DNA of 64,000 bases. It comes from Victivallaceae bacterium. Lineage in GTDB: Bacteria; Verrucomicrobiota; Lentisphaeria; Victivallales; Victivallaceae. The notes under the pieces are model-generated. The model was not told the DNA's origin and ran no database searches. It was given only the letters and a program-made list of their open reading frames with translations. Shown in pieces: positions 51,282 through 60,091 of the stretch; the first letter of the stretch is position 1, and each line of letters begins with the position of its first letter. A program made the position numbers and the translations under genes. Location: positions 1 to 64,000 of the forward strand of contig JAKSOF010000005.1 of the NCBI GenBank assembly GCA_024405735.1. The letters are read 5' to 3'.

Positions 51282-52368
51282 TGAACTTCACGCCGCGTCG
51301 CACGATCTTGCGCAACGCATCGCGCTGTTGCACGATTTCCTGAAAATCGACGACCGCAAAGCCGAACTTGCCGATTTGGAAAAATCAATGAGCGCGCCCG
51401 ATTTCTGGGATGACAAGGAGTCGGCGCAGAACACGGTCGCGAAACTTTCCGCCTGCCGCAATGTCGTCGAACCTTTTACCAAACTCCAAGGCGAGATCGA
51501 CGACCTCCCGGCGATGGCGGAACTCGCCGCCGACGATCCCGATTTCCTCGAGGAAGCGGGCAACGAGATCGCCGGTTTGCAAAAGCGCCTCGACAAGCTC
51601 GAAGTGATGAGTTTTCTTTCCGGCCGTTTCGACCGCAACAACTTTTACTGCTCGATCCACGCCGGAGCGGGCGGCACCGAAAGCTGCGACTGGGCGAATA
51701 TGCTTTTGCGGATGTACCGCCGTTATTTTGAACGCCGCAACTGGAAAGACGAGATCGTCGATCTCCAGCCGGGTGAAGAAGCGGGCATCAAAAGCGTCAC
51801 GCTCCACGTCACGGGCGAATACGGTTACGGCTACTTCAAAGCCGAGCGCGGCGTCCACCGCCTCGTGCGTATTTCGCCCTTTGACAGCAATGCGCGACGC
51901 CACACGAGTTTTTCGTCGGTCGAAGTCTTTCCCGAAATCGACGACGACATCGACATCGACGTCGACGAGTCGCAGTTGCGCATCGACACCTACCGTTCGA
52001 GCGGAGCGGGCGGTCAGCACGTCAACACGACCGACAGCGCCGTGCGCATCACCCATATCCCGACCGGCATCGTCGTCTGCTGTCAGGCGGAGCGTTCCCA
52101 ACACAAAAACCGTGCGACCGCGATGAAAATGCTCAAGGCGCGCCTCTACGAAGCTGAAATGGAAAAACGCCGTCAGCAGGCGGCGGCGGCGCGCGGCGAA
52201 CAATCGGAAAACGGCTGGGGCAGTCAGATCCGCAGTTACGTTTTACAGCCTTACCAGATGGTCAAGGATCTGCGCACCGATGTCGAAACGAGCGACACCG
52301 CAGGTGTGCTCGACGGCGATCTCGACGCCTTTATCGAGGCTTTCTTAAAGAGCGGTCTTGCCAATTAA
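51271..52368 (+). CDS. prfB: Peptide chain release factor 2, encoded without programmed frameshift
   Basis: RF2 ends translation at UGA and UAA. The 365 residues have the codon-recognition tripeptide SPF in RISPFDSNARRHTSFSS and the catalytic GGQ in SSGAGGQHVNTTDSAVRI. In many bacteria the gene has an in-frame UGA near codon 25 read by a +1 shift. Here the reading frame is continuous through that part (LHDFLKIDDRKAEL), so the classical autoregulation is absent. The start at 51271 overlaps the end of nifU by 11 bases; the frame is open earlier but inside nifU. Confidence 0.96.
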   Translation: MTIDELHAASHDLAQRIALLHDFLKIDDRKAELADLEKSMSAPDFWDDKESAQNTVAKLSACRNVVEPFTKLQGEIDDLPAMAELAADDPDFLEEAGNEIAGLQKRLDKLEVMSFLSGRFDRNNFYCSIHAGAGGTESCDWANMLLRMYRRYFERRNWKDEIVDLQPGEEAGIKSVTLHVTGEYGYGYFKAERGVHRLVRISPFDSNARRHTSFSSVEVFPEIDDDIDIDVDESQLRIDTYRSSGAGGQHVNTTDSAVRITHIPTGIVVCCQAERSQHKNRATAMKMLKARLYEAEMEKRRQQAAAARGEQSENGWGSQIRSYVLQPYQMVKDLRTDVETSDTAGVLDGDLDAFIEAFLKSGLAN

Positions 52369-52390
52369 ACGAAATCAAGGGGGGAATACG

Positions 52391-53671
52391 ATGACGCAAG
52401 CGGATTTTCAGATCGGGAAACTGGGCAAATGCACGTTGACCAATCCGATACGCGATATGTATTTCATCGGTGAAAATGAGCGTGTAAGTTACGAGAGCGA
52501 TCCCGCTGTGATCGCCGCGGACGTCGCGCGCAAAGAGGAGCCGCTTGCCTTTGAACGGGCGGGCGTCCGCAAAAAGATCTTTCACGACCCCGCATGGAGC
52601 AAAGCGGCGATCCTGACGGCGGGCGGACTTTGCCCCGGATTGAACGACGTCATCCGCGCACTCGTACTTTCGCTCAACCGTTACGGAGTCCCCGTCATCT
52701 ACGGCATCCGCTACGGTTATCGCGGTCTCAATCCGGAGCACGGGTTGGAACCGCTATTGCTCACGCCCGATCTCGTCGACGGCATCCACCACGACGGCGG
52801 CACGATCCTCGGCTCGTCGCGCGGCGCGGAGGACCCCCGCGTCCTCGTCGACACGCTGGCGCGGATGAACATCAATCTGCTTTTTTGCATCGGCGGCGAC
52901 GGCACGGCGCGCGGCGCGCACGCGCTCGTCCAGGAGATCAAACGCCGGAAACTTGCGATCAGCGTCGTCGTCATCCCCAAAACGATCGACAACGACATCT
53001 GTTTCATCGACCAGAGTTTCGGTTTCGCGACCGCCGTGCGGACGGCGGAAAGTTTCGTTTCCTGCGCCCACAGCGAAGCCAAAGGCGCCTACAACGGCAT
53101 CGGTATCGTCAAGGTGATGGGGCGCGATTCCGGCTGGATCGCCGCCTTTACCGCGCTCGCCAATCCCTTTGCCAACTACTGTCTGATCCCGGAGGAGAAA
53201 TTTCAACTGGAAAAAGGCGATCACGCGCTTTTGCCGCATTTGCTCCGGCGGTTGGAAAAGAAACATCACGCCGTCATCCTCGTCGCCGAGGGCGCGGGGC
53301 AGGAACTTTTCAAGAAAAAAGTCGTGCGCAAGGACGCTTCCGGCAACATTCTGAAAGACGACATCGGGCTTTTGCTCAAATCGGAGATCGCGCGCTATAT
53401 GAAAAAACACGATACCGACGTGACGATCAAATACATCGACCCCGGCTATACCATCCGCAGTGTCTGCGCCGCCGGAGAAGATGCGGTTTTCTGCACGTTG
53501 CTCGCCAACAACGCCGCCCACGCGGCGATGGCGGGGCGCACCGATATGATCGTCGGTCACTGGGGCGGGGAATTCACGCATGTGCCGATCGCGCTCGCGA
53601 CGAGTTCGCGCAAAAAAGTCCGGCTCGACAGTCCGCTTTGGAGTTGCGTCAAAACCATCGTTTCCTTTTAA
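52391..53671 (+). CDS. pfkA: 6-phosphofructokinase, long plant/trypanosome-like clade
   Basis: PFK phosphorylates fructose 6-phosphate, the control step of glycolysis. The 426-residue form is longer than E. coli PfkA (320). It has the ATP loop LTAGGLCPGLNDVIRAL, GGDGTARGAHAL and PKTIDNDICFIDQSFGF, and the sugar-phosphate residues in MGRDSGWIA. GGDGT is the mark of ATP use, while Lys in PKTIDND is found in PPi-dependent and in plant- or trypanosome-type ATP enzymes. The combination favours the latter, an ATP enzyme, but pyrophosphate use is not excluded. A GGGGGGAA site precedes the start at 52391. The fucosidase starts on the next base after the stop. Confidence 0.92.
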   Translation: MTQADFQIGKLGKCTLTNPIRDMYFIGENERVSYESDPAVIAADVARKEEPLAFERAGVRKKIFHDPAWSKAAILTAGGLCPGLNDVIRALVLSLNRYGVPVIYGIRYGYRGLNPEHGLEPLLLTPDLVDGIHHDGGTILGSSRGAEDPRVLVDTLARMNINLLFCIGGDGTARGAHALVQEIKRRKLAISVVVIPKTIDNDICFIDQSFGFATAVRTAESFVSCAHSEAKGAYNGIGIVKVMGRDSGWIAAFTALANPFANYCLIPEEKFQLEKGDHALLPHLLRRLEKKHHAVILVAEGAGQELFKKKVVRKDASGNILKDDIGLLLKSEIARYMKKHDTDVTIKYIDPGYTIRSVCAAGEDAVFCTLLANNAAHAAMAGRTDMIVGHWGGEFTHVPIALATSSRKKVRLDSPLWSCVKTIVSF

Positions 53672-55420
53672 ATGATGACACCCGACGAACGCTTTGAGCA
53701 ACTCCGGTGCGGGGTTTTCATCCACTGGGGGCTCTACGCCATACCGGGCGGCATTTGGCGGGGAGAAGAAGTTTCCTACATCGGGGAGTGGATCCAATCG
53801 CACTGCCGGATCCCCAATGCCGAATACGCGCAACTTGCCGGGCAATTCGATCCCGCGCTTTTCGATGCTGAAAAGTGGATGAAAATGATTGCCGACGCGG
53901 GATTCCGCTACATCGTCTTTACGGCGAAACATCACGACGGTTTCGCGATGTACAAGAGCAAAGTTTCCCCTTTCAACATCGTCGACGCGACCCCTTTCGG
54001 GCGCGACGTGCTGGCGGAGATTTCCGCCGCCTGTCAAAAATACGGCGTCAAACTCGGCATTTACTACAGCCATTATCTTGACTGGCACGAATTTGACGGC
54101 GGCGATCCGGGACCGCTTTATCCGAAAAATTACCAGGGGATGTCTTGGGGCAACGACTGGGATTTTCCCGATTGCGGAAAAAAAGATTTCGAGTGCTATT
54201 TCGAGGGCAAAGTCCTGCCGCAAATCAGAGAACTCCTCACGAATTACGGCGAAGTCGTCGAATTGTGGTGCGACTGTCCGTTGGACATTGCGCCGAAGTA
54301 CAGCGAAAAACTGCGCGATCTCGTCCGTGAACTGCAACCTGATTGCCGCATCAACAGCCGTATCGGCAACGGTTGCGGCGACTTTCAGAGCCTCGGCGAC
54401 AATCAGGTGATGCGCTGTCGTCAGACCCGCCCTTGCGAATCGCCGATCACCCTCAATCACACGTGGGGATTCAAATACGGCGACGAAGACTGGAAACCGG
54501 CGCAACTGATCGCCGAAAGGATGGTGTTTCTCGCTTCGCGCAACGCCAATTTGCTCGTCAACATCGGGCCGCGCCCGGAGGGGGATTTCCCCGACGGCAC
54601 GGTCAAGATCCTCAAGGAACTCGCCCGATGGCAGCAGACGTTGCCGCCCGATGTCATTTCGGGGAGCGAACCTGGCGTTTTCCCCTCCGGCTTCGACTGG
54701 GGCTGTACGACGACAAGCGGTGACACGCTCAATTTTTTCCTGACGCAGAAACGGGAAAAAATCGAAATTTCCGGCATTTTCAACCGCGTCGTTTCTGCCG
54801 ATGTCCCGTTTGAGCAAAAGGATTCGACGCTGACGCTCCATACCGAAAATATCGCGCAAACGCTATTACCGCTCATTCGCGTGAAACTCGACGGCATTCC
54901 CCGGGTCGCACCGGAACTTTGCCCGCAGGACGGCGTGCTTGCGCTGCCGCCCTCTCTCGGCAGGATCATCGAGGGAGGAAATACCGGAAAATCATCTTCG
55001 ACGCTCGGCGTCGACGGCGTCGCGCTCGACGATACGGGACATATGACGCTTGCCGTTGACGGCACGTTGCGCAATTGGGAAAATCCCGGCGACCGTATCG
55101 TTTGGGATGCGTTTTTTCCGCAGGGCGGGCGTTACCAAATCGAAGTCGTCACCTTTATGGCGTATCACGCGCGCCCGTGGTGCGGGGGGCGCACCGTCGA
55201 GATCCTCCTTGACGGCAAAAGCGTCGCGCAGAAATATCTGACCCCCGACCGGATGCTGGAAAACGGCACACACCCCTCGGCGGCGACCGTATTGGGAGAG
55301 ATCGGAATTCCCTCCGGCGCCAAAGCCGAAATCGCGCTGCGCGTCACAAGCATTGATCGTGCCGAAGTCAAAATGATGAATCTCGTCGAAGTGCGCTTCC
55401 AAAAACAGCGGGATTTTTAA
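53672..55420 (+). CDS. Alpha-L-fucosidase, GH29
   Basis: A 582-residue GH29 enzyme that removes alpha-L-fucose, as from mucin or milk glycans. The N-terminal barrel has FIHWGLYAIPGG, FTAKHHDGFAMY with the subsite His pair, and the nucleophile Asp201 in VELWCDCPLD (commonly LWFDG). RNANLLVNIGPRPEGDFPDG is the usual end of the barrel. A C-terminal beta-sandwich follows (residues about 440-575). No signal peptide is seen, so it should be cytosolic or exported by another path. It sits at the end of a housekeeping run right after pfk, an unusual setting. Two adjacent ATGs (53672 and 53675) are possible starts. Confidence 0.93.
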   Translation: MMTPDERFEQLRCGVFIHWGLYAIPGGIWRGEEVSYIGEWIQSHCRIPNAEYAQLAGQFDPALFDAEKWMKMIADAGFRYIVFTAKHHDGFAMYKSKVSPFNIVDATPFGRDVLAEISAACQKYGVKLGIYYSHYLDWHEFDGGDPGPLYPKNYQGMSWGNDWDFPDCGKKDFECYFEGKVLPQIRELLTNYGEVVELWCDCPLDIAPKYSEKLRDLVRELQPDCRINSRIGNGCGDFQSLGDNQVMRCRQTRPCESPITLNHTWGFKYGDEDWKPAQLIAERMVFLASRNANLLVNIGPRPEGDFPDGTVKILKELARWQQTLPPDVISGSEPGVFPSGFDWGCTTTSGDTLNFFLTQKREKIEISGIFNRVVSADVPFEQKDSTLTLHTENIAQTLLPLIRVKLDGIPRVAPELCPQDGVLALPPSLGRIIEGGNTGKSSSTLGVDGVALDDTGHMTLAVDGTLRNWENPGDRIVWDAFFPQGGRYQIEVVTFMAYHARPWCGGRTVEILLDGKSVAQKYLTPDRMLENGTHPSAATVLGEIGIPSGAKAEIALRVTSIDRAEVKMMNLVEVRFQKQRDF

Positions 55421-55732
55421 GTGCTTCGCACAATTATTTTTTAGAAGCGCGCAACGGCGGTCCCGTAAAAAAAGAATAATTTTCGCATCGGCGGCACGGC
55501 AGTTTGTTTCGGAAAAAATCCGCCGGTTGTAAAGTCTGCTTCATCGCTTTAAACTTTTCCCGTTTTTATAGAATAATTGTGAATAGAGATGGATTTTTGG
55601 GAGATTTCAACATTTATAATTTGAAAATATTTCATTTGCAGTGTACATTAAGAACATACTGAAGTATGTACAGAGAAAAAGAATGTTAGTCGAAACGGAT
55701 GTTGACCTCTCTTCGGCATTTTGAAATAAATT

Positions 55733-55810
<78 letters not shown>

Positions 55811-55992
55811 CTCCCCCACGTTGAAAGGTTGTTCCCGCTTTTTTTGTGATTTTATTATGAAGTCGTCCGGAAGGATCCGCAGATTCCCGTATTTTAGCGG
55901 TCATCCGGTCACACCGATGGCATCACGGCACGGTCCAGGCAGTCCGTATTTTATATGATTTCTGAAAACATTTTTTTATAAGGAGAATTTTT

Positions 55993-57477
55993 ATGGCTGA
56001 TCATGAAAACAACGGCGTTTCGTTAAATGATATTTTTCTGTTTATCAAAAAGCACCCCAAAAAACTTTTTATGCCGGCGGGAATATCATTGATTTTAGTC
56101 CTGCTTTTGATTGCCATCAGTTGGTGTTTACTCCCCAGAAACTCACACTATGGTCAGAAAATAACGATCCTGTTGGAAAACCGGAACAATCAACAGGTCT
56201 ACCCGAGCGGGAAGCCTTTCAGCAATGCCGATTGCCTTTCTCCGCTTGTTCTGCAACAAGTTTATCGGGACAACCACTTGGAAACACGTGTCCCGTTTGA
56301 GCAGTTCTGCGGAATGTTTTATGTGAGCAATGCCGATTTTCAACTTGCCGCCATCAATGCGCTTTTCAGCGAAAAAATGAACAAGAAAAATATCAGCATC
56401 GTGGATATGAACAGACTGGAAAAAGAATACCGGGAACAGATCGCAAAAAACGGCAAGGGACCTTTGGAGCTTTCTTTCTCTCCCGATTTTGCGATCTCAA
56501 AAAGCGAAGCGGCGAAAATTCTCAATTCCATCCCGCAGAGTTGGTATGCCATATATTCCAAATTGGAAGCGCAAAGATTTCCGCAAATGGAAACGAATGC
56601 CTCACTGCAGGAATTTCGCCGGTCTATCGGACAGGGCGGACAGTTGATCCTGCTGGAAAAGAGCAGGATCTTTTGTGAACAGCTGATCCAAATGTGCGAT
56701 CAACTCAATGAAATGTTGCAGGGGCAAAACGTTTCCCTGCCGGATGGCGAGTATCTCGGCGATATCCGCAAACAGTTGCTTTCGTTAAAACGGTATCAAA
56801 TCGATGTTTTTCTCCAATTTGTGCTGAACCATCGCGAGCTTCAGGGAGCCTATGACCAGATTTTCCTGCAAAGCAGATTGAACCAGCTGGAATATGAACT
56901 GACCCGGGTAAATAATAAGCATAAAGGGGTTCTGGATTCCATGCAGATCATCAGTGACACGCAGCCTCATAACAATGTCAGCGATACCAAAGATAAAAAT
57001 TCCTCTCTTACATTGCAAGTGGACAACGGTTTTTTCAATTCTCTGGTAGAGCTGATCCGTCATGATGCGACAAATGAAATGCGGAAAACCTACGCGGAAA
57101 AGTCATTGAAGTATAAAGAAATGATCGCCGAGCTGGAAGCGGAAAAAGAATACTATCAGCAAATGCTGGAAATGCGGAAAAATGAATCTGCGCTCCCGAT
57201 TGACAAACAAAACTTGATATCCCGGGAAAAATTCCAGAAAAATATGCAAGATATGCTGAACGAACTCGAACAGCTGAATACCAAAGTCACGCAATTCCGG
57301 GACTTGATCGTTTCCCAGTATCTGTCGAGCCGTCAGTTTTATGCGGTTGATTCTCCGGTTTCTTTCTCTTCGGAATTATGCTATCCGATGATGCGTATTT
57401 CCCTGGGGATACTGCTGCTTTGGCTTTTGGGCAATCTGGTGTACGGGATCATCTGTTTCCGGCGTCTTGACTGGTGA
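55993..57477 (+). CDS. Wzz-like polysaccharide chain-length regulator or co-polymerase (putative)
   Basis: The 494-residue inner-membrane protein has the layout of polysaccharide co-polymerases: a short cytosolic N-terminus, one membrane helix near 27-48 (LFMPAGISLILVLLLIAISWCLL), a large periplasmic domain rich in coiled coil (EMIAELEAEKEYYQQMLEMRKNE, MLNELEQLNTKVTQF near 350-440) and a final helix near 462-485. There is no C-terminal tyrosine-kinase domain. Sequence identity to known Wzz families is not obvious by eye. An AAGGAGA site precedes the ATG. Phase-variable control by the upstream repeat would fit a surface polysaccharide gene. Confidence 0.7.
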   Translation: MADHENNGVSLNDIFLFIKKHPKKLFMPAGISLILVLLLIAISWCLLPRNSHYGQKITILLENRNNQQVYPSGKPFSNADCLSPLVLQQVYRDNHLETRVPFEQFCGMFYVSNADFQLAAINALFSEKMNKKNISIVDMNRLEKEYREQIAKNGKGPLELSFSPDFAISKSEAAKILNSIPQSWYAIYSKLEAQRFPQMETNASLQEFRRSIGQGGQLILLEKSRIFCEQLIQMCDQLNEMLQGQNVSLPDGEYLGDIRKQLLSLKRYQIDVFLQFVLNHRELQGAYDQIFLQSRLNQLEYELTRVNNKHKGVLDSMQIISDTQPHNNVSDTKDKNSSLTLQVDNGFFNSLVELIRHDATNEMRKTYAEKSLKYKEMIAELEAEKEYYQQMLEMRKNESALPIDKQNLISREKFQKNMQDMLNELEQLNTKVTQFRDLIVSQYLSSRQFYAVDSPVSFSSELCYPMMRISLGILLLWLLGNLVYGIICFRRLDW

Positions 57478-57576
57478 CAGATAGATTTCCAGTATCCCGT
57501 CAAAACACAATCCGACAGCCGCAACGGGAAATGCACATCGTCTGAAAAAGTCGGCGGCATCCGCAGTTACGGCAAC

Positions 57577-57608
57577 AAAAAGGCGTCCGGCTTGAAAAAC
57601 CGGACGCC
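57577..57608 (-). terminator. Rho-independent terminator of the NYN gene
   Basis: A 9-bp perfect stem (57582-57590 with 57600-57608) with a 9-base loop is followed on the minus strand by five T. Confidence 0.85.
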
Positions 57609-57627
57609 GTCAATTTTAAACGGATTT

Positions 57628-58236
57628 TTACACCGTCGTTTTCTTCGGTGCCGTTTTCCGCACCGGAGTTGCCGGATTGCCCGCTTTGGAATCGACAATG
57701 TCTATGAATTTTTTCCATTCGGCCCCCAGTTTTTGCACCGTTCCGAAAACCTGGGCCTGCTGAATATAGGCCTGCGATGCCGAATTATCCCACAGCAAAA
57801 CTTCCAATCCCCAGGACGAAGTTTGAATATCGCTGAAAATAGAAGCGAAATCCTTGTCTCCGGTACATAAAATGATTTGCTTGTCGGCGGTGCTGTTACG
57901 ATTGGTAAAAATCGTCTTGGCAATTTCCCAGCAAAGTTTCTGATCGACGCCCTTTTCGACCGGCTTCGCGGATTTCATATCCGGATATCTCGGCAACGTG
58001 AAAACTTCAAAGCCATTGCGTTGGCAGGAGGCCATTATATTCGACGGCAATTCAGAACCGACGAGGACGATCCGCTTGATCTCTCCTTTTTTCGACAAGA
58101 ACGTTTTAAATTTCGCATAATTGAATTGCGGCTTCTTTCCGGCACACAATGGGATTGCTTTTTTTACGTACTTGTACCCCTGGATAAAAAGAAACGAGTT
58201 GTCGATAAACACATACAGTTCTTTCATTTTCGCCAT
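57628..58236 (-). CDS. NYN-domain (PIN-like) putative ribonuclease
   Basis: The 202-residue cytosolic protein has the NYN/LabA-DUF88 fold, a metal-dependent RNase relative of PIN domains. The acidic residues are in place: Asp12 in YVFIDNSF, Asp in EKGVDQKLCWEI near 100 and the pair in LCTGDKDFASIF near 127. The C-terminal tail (TPVRKTAPKKTTV) is basic and likely disordered. Such proteins take part in RNA turnover, and some sit beside defence systems. No defence gene is adjacent here. It has its own promoter and terminator, so it is a single-gene unit with an AAAGGA site. Confidence 0.87.
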   Translation of the reverse strand: MAKMKELYVFIDNSFLFIQGYKYVKKAIPLCAGKKPQFNYAKFKTFLSKKGEIKRIVLVGSELPSNIMASCQRNGFEVFTLPRYPDMKSAKPVEKGVDQKLCWEIAKTIFTNRNSTADKQIILCTGDKDFASIFSDIQTSSWGLEVLLWDNSASQAYIQQAQVFGTVQKLGAEWKKFIDIVDSKAGNPATPVRKTAPKKTTV

Positions 58237-58279
58237 CCTTTCCTTTCGGTTTTTCAGCCGATCCCCGGCTTGATATTGA

Positions 58280-58308
58280 AATATAGACCGAGGTTTCAGT
58301 CAAATCAA
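58280..58308 (-). promoter_or_regulatory. Promoter of the NYN gene
   Basis: Minus-strand TTGATT (58303-58308), 17 bp, TATATT (58280-58285). Confidence 0.7.
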
Positions 58309-58411
58309 CCGGAAAATCAAAAAAATTTAATTATTTTATTAATTTTAAGTATAAAAGATTTCCATCAAGAGTCGTTTATATGCAGATTTGGCGATACTTG
58401 ATCGTCCACAG

Positions 58412-58440
58412 TTGATTTATCGGGGCAAAAATGTTATATT
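58412..58440 (+). promoter_or_regulatory. Promoter of the GH20 gene
   Basis: TTGATT (58412-58417), 17 bp, TATATT (58435-58440), about 60 bases before the GH20 start. Confidence 0.7.
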
Positions 58441-58502
58441 AAAAATGTAGTTGTCCCGCCCTTCCTGCGGCGTATAGTGTAAAAACATCAAAAGGAGATA
58501 AA

Positions 58503-60008
58503 ATGAAACATTTTTCTTTTTTCGTTTTGTGCTGTCTTGCAGGAATCGCTGCGGCGGCGGATTACCGGGACATCGAGGCGCGGGTGGTTCCCGTACCGCA
58601 AAAGATCGAAGTTGCTTCCCGTGCCGCCACGCCGCTGAAAACGGAGATGGTCTTTCAAATCCAAAGCCCGCTGAAGGCGGAGGAAGTCTCCGCGCTCGTC
58701 ACCGATGATGCGAAACAATACTGGCACATCGCGCCCCAAGTCATCTGTGAAAAAGGCGGCGAAAAAGTTTCCGACGAGGGATATTTGCTCGACACGACAA
58801 AATCGGAGATCGTCATCACGGCATCGTCCTTGTCCGGCGTACGCAACGCGTTGTGCACGATGCGGCAACTCGCCGAGCCGGAACGCGGCGTCGCGAAGGG
58901 ATGCGGTTTCGTCATTCCGCAAGTCAAAATCGACGATTTTCCGCAGATGAAATTCCGCGCGTTTCACTTTATGCTCGCCAACAGGCAGCCGCTCTGGAAA
59001 GCCGAACGCGCGCTCCGGCTCGCCGCCTACTATAAATACAATTATTTCGTCCTCGAATTCTGGGGCAATATCCAGTTCGACCGCCATCCGGAATACGCCT
59101 ACGACGGCGCATATCCTCAATCGGAAATCAAAAAACTTGTCGCGCTCGGCAAAACGCTCGGCATCACGCTGATCCCGCAGTTTCAGATTTTCGGACACGC
59201 CGGTTGCGGCGGTATTAACGGGGGCAAACACGTGCTGTTGGACAAACATCCCGAATACGCGCCGCTTTTTGAACCGAGCGGCTGGACGTGGTGTCTTGCC
59301 AATCCCGCCGCGCGGCAGTATATCGAGGATTGCGCGCTGGAACTTTACGAACTTTTCGACCGTCCGCCCTATTTTCACGTCGGCGGCGACGAAGCGTACA
59401 ATGCGGGAAGTTGCTCCCTCTGCCGCGCCGACGGGAAATACTGGCAAAAGGTCGCGGATCATTTCAACTATTTCCAGAAACTTTTTGCCAAGCGCAACTG
59501 CCGGATCTTGATGTGGCACGATATGCTCGTGCGACGCGACGCTCCCGCGTGGAAAGGTTCGACCGCCAACGGCGATGAAAACTGCGATAAACTTCGCGCC
59601 GCGCTGGATCGCGACATCATCATCTGCTACTGGGAATACCGTTTTGCCGACCATCACTACCGTGCGCCCAAGGACGGCGTGCCGGGATTCCCGATCTTCG
59701 ATTTCCTCCGCAAAGAGGGCTTCGACGTCGTCAATTCCGGCTGGATGTACGACACGACGCCCGCGCTCGGCGAAAAGGCGTTCAAAAACGGCGGTTTGGG
59801 CATCATGCAGACGACGTGGGGACAATTTACCAATTCCGGCAATTATTACACGATGCTCGCCGAGGGAAGCACTTCCGGCTGGAATCCGACGGCGGAATAC
59901 AAACAGGTCATTGACCAGAAAATTTTCACCGTCGACTTGCTCAACAAATGCGTCCGCGACGTCAATTACGATATGAAGATCACCGACGACAGAACCAGTA
60001 CGCTCTGA
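58503..60008 (+). CDS. Secreted GH20 beta-N-acetylhexosaminidase-like enzyme
   Basis: A 501-residue GH20 enzyme for beta-linked GlcNAc or GalNAc. The signal peptide is MKHFSFFVLCCLAGIAAAA. A GH20b-like alpha/beta domain follows (residues 20-150: VPVPQKIEV, GYLLDTT, LCTMRQL), then the catalytic barrel with the DE pair Asp296-Glu297 in HVGGDEAY. FQIFGHAGCGG and the Trp in LMWHDML are further family elements. It is shorter than most GH20 enzymes because the C-terminal part after the barrel is missing. Cysteine pairs near CSLC suggest export. It has an AAAGGAGA site, its own promoter and a terminator, and would act on mucin-type glycans together with the fucosidase. Confidence 0.9.
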   Translation: MKHFSFFVLCCLAGIAAAADYRDIEARVVPVPQKIEVASRAATPLKTEMVFQIQSPLKAEEVSALVTDDAKQYWHIAPQVICEKGGEKVSDEGYLLDTTKSEIVITASSLSGVRNALCTMRQLAEPERGVAKGCGFVIPQVKIDDFPQMKFRAFHFMLANRQPLWKAERALRLAAYYKYNYFVLEFWGNIQFDRHPEYAYDGAYPQSEIKKLVALGKTLGITLIPQFQIFGHAGCGGINGGKHVLLDKHPEYAPLFEPSGWTWCLANPAARQYIEDCALELYELFDRPPYFHVGGDEAYNAGSCSLCRADGKYWQKVADHFNYFQKLFAKRNCRILMWHDMLVRRDAPAWKGSTANGDENCDKLRAALDRDIIICYWEYRFADHHYRAPKDGVPGFPIFDFLRKEGFDVVNSGWMYDTTPALGEKAFKNGGLGIMQTTWGQFTNSGNYYTMLAEGSTSGWNPTAEYKQVIDQKIFTVDLLNKCVRDVNYDMKITDDRTSTL

Positions 60009-60039
60009 AACGCGCACTGCAAAAGGGATCTCGCCGCAC

Positions 60040-60078
60040 AAGCCGTTGCCCCGTGTTTTCGGGGGGAACGGCTTTTTT
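60040..60078 (+). terminator. Rho-independent terminator of the GH20 gene
   Basis: Stem AAGCCGTT with AACGGCTT, inner GCCCCG/CGGGG pairing, then a T-run on the plus strand, 30 bases after the stop. Confidence 0.9.
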
Positions 60079-60091
60079 GTTGCCCTTTGAT

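Noticed and set aside
52754-54859. 701-codon minus-strand frame opposite pfk and the fucosidase
   Set aside because: It crosses the border of two real genes and has shadow composition.
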